From Candidatus Saccharimonadota bacterium (GTDB lineage: Bacteria > Patescibacteriota > Saccharimonadia > Saccharimonadales > Saccharimonadaceae), in contig JAFQXL010000004.1 of assembly GCA_017406985.1 (NCBI GenBank), positions 185,708-249,707 of the forward strand: a DNA stretch of 64,000 bases, written 5' to 3'. Under the pieces are notes generated by a model. It did not search any database. It worked only from the letters and a program-made list of their open reading frames with translations, and was not told where the DNA came from. This document shows, piece after piece, positions 63,489 through 64,000 of this stretch; within the stretch, counting starts at the first letter, position 1, and each line of letters starts with the position of its first letter. The position numbers were made by a program, and so were the translations under genes.

Positions 63489-64000
63489 TTATTTTGAATT
63501 TTCTTCGCGCCATTTATCGACGTTAGCGTGATGTCCAGAGAGGAGGACGTCCGGAACTTTCATTCCGCGAAACTCCGCCGGTTTTGTATACTGAGGATAT
63601 TCGATATTGTCGCCGTCGCTAAAACTTTCGATTTCGGCGCTAGTCTCGCCGCCAAGAACCCCCGGAATAAGCCTAACGACACTGTCGATTAAGATTAAAG
63701 CCGGTAATTCCCCGCCAGTTAAAACATATTTTCCGAGACAAAACTTTTCGTCGACTATACTTAGAATACGCTCGTCATAGCCCTCGTAGTGCGGACATAA
63801 AATAATAATATGAAGCGGTTTTTCGGTCGATTCTTCAGCCCTTTTAGCGAGATCTTTAGCGTCTTTTTGTTCCCAGATTTTTCCCGCCGGAGTCGGAAGA
63901 TAAACTAGAGCTTCTGGATTGTCTTTTTTAATGCTTTCAATCGCATTAAAGACTGGCTCACACATCAAAAGCATTCCATCTCCGCCACCATAAATCGTAT
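63489..64000 (-). CDS. trmD: tRNA (guanine-N1-)-methyltransferase TrmD, N-terminus beyond the window
   Basis: TrmD methylates G37 of tRNAs. The visible 170 residues include YGGGDGMLLMCEPV, LCPHYEGYDERIL (usual CGRYEGIDERV), the knot region KYVLTGGELPALILIDSVVRLIPGVLG and the C-terminal YPQYTKPAEFRGMKVPDVLLSGHH. The reading frame stays open to base 64000 without a fitting start, so the first part lies outside. Confidence 0.94.
   Translation of the reverse strand, partial: TIYGGGDGMLLMCEPVFNAIESIKKDNPEALVYLPTPAGKIWEQKDAKDLAKRAEESTEKPLHIIILCPHYEGYDERILSIVDEKFCLGKYVLTGGELPALILIDSVVRLIPGVLGGETSAEIESFSDGDNIEYPQYTKPAEFRGMKVPDVLLSGHHANVDKWREENSK

Overview
The window reads as a stretch of chromosome from a small-genome Patescibacteria/CPR bacterium, most probably Saccharibacteria (TM7). 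This is an inference from the gene set. It carries a fermentative pair (lactate dehydrogenase and a divergent acetate kinase), non-discriminating GltX plus GatCAB, a sortase with LPxTG-like substrates, several membrane-anchored CHAP/LysM wall hydrolases, DUF2207 and DUF5684 proteins, and many proteins built as acidic cytoplasmic tail, one membrane helix and an exported domain. UGA is used as a stop several times, which argues against the recoded Gracilibacteria/SR1 lineages. No lipoprotein or outer-membrane signature was seen. Genes are packed tightly, with ATGA/TAATG overlaps, and no phage, IS element or CRISPR array is visible.

Layout. 0.1-11.2 kb (minus): peptide-type solute-binding protein, SecG, a 4-TM protein, UvrC, an exported protein, enolase, NAD-dependent DNA ligase, a membrane protein, HtpX and LemA. 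11.2-12.0 kb: tRNA-Gly, tRNA-Leu(TAA), tRNA-Cys and a candidate small RNA. 12.0-13.4 kb (plus): a membrane protein whose only cysteines form CPTC, followed by a DsbA-like thioredoxin. 13.4-21.7 kb (minus): KsgA/Erm-like methylase, HisS, glycosyltransferase, DUF2207 protein, LDH and a membrane protein. 21.7-22.0 kb: a candidate 144-nt structured RNA with its own promoter and terminator. 22.0-27.9 kb (minus): Obg, LysM-CHAP hydrolase, a RuvX-MltG fusion and a membrane protein. 27.9-30.5 kb (plus): PAS histidine kinase, single-domain response regulator and an RsuA/RluB-type pseudouridine synthase that overlaps the regulator in another frame. 30.65-39.6 kb (minus): AckA, CtpA, coiled-coil CHAP protein, GltX, exported proteins and sortase. 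39.6-43.6 kb (plus): tRNA-Leu(CAA), small membrane protein, P-type ATPase, GT2. 43.6-48.3 kb (minus): NusA, GatB, a small HEPN-like membrane protein, GatA, GatC. 48.4-49.6 kb: a methyltransferase. 49.7-55.8 kb: a fibro-slime/InlB-repeat adhesin facing an operon of two truncated 7TM sensors flanking a CAP-domain protein. 55.8-64 kb: UvrB, an SDR, an LPTSG surface protein, RsmD, a PLC-fold protein, RecG, a DUF5684 protein and a TrmD cut by the window edge.

Themes. Wall building and remodelling (MltG, two CHAP proteins, CtpA, sortase), surface display (VPDTG and LPTSG proteins), oxidative folding (CPTC protein plus DsbA-like) and DNA repair (UvrB, UvrC, LigA, RecG) account for much of the content.

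The most notable signals are these. Sixteen genes at the head of a transcription unit have a near-consensus, often extended (TGn) -10 box ending only 6-9 bases before the start codon, which predicts leaderless mRNAs. The adhesin and sensor operon are driven by two fully overlapping, mirror-arranged promoters. Two intergenic gaps longer than 300 bases each hold a candidate small-RNA transcription unit. The DNA ligase has no cysteine at all and so lacks the zinc finger. The tRNA-Gly replaces the G19-C56 tertiary pair by U19-A56. All promoter and RNA calls come from reading the sequence by eye; nothing was computed or searched.
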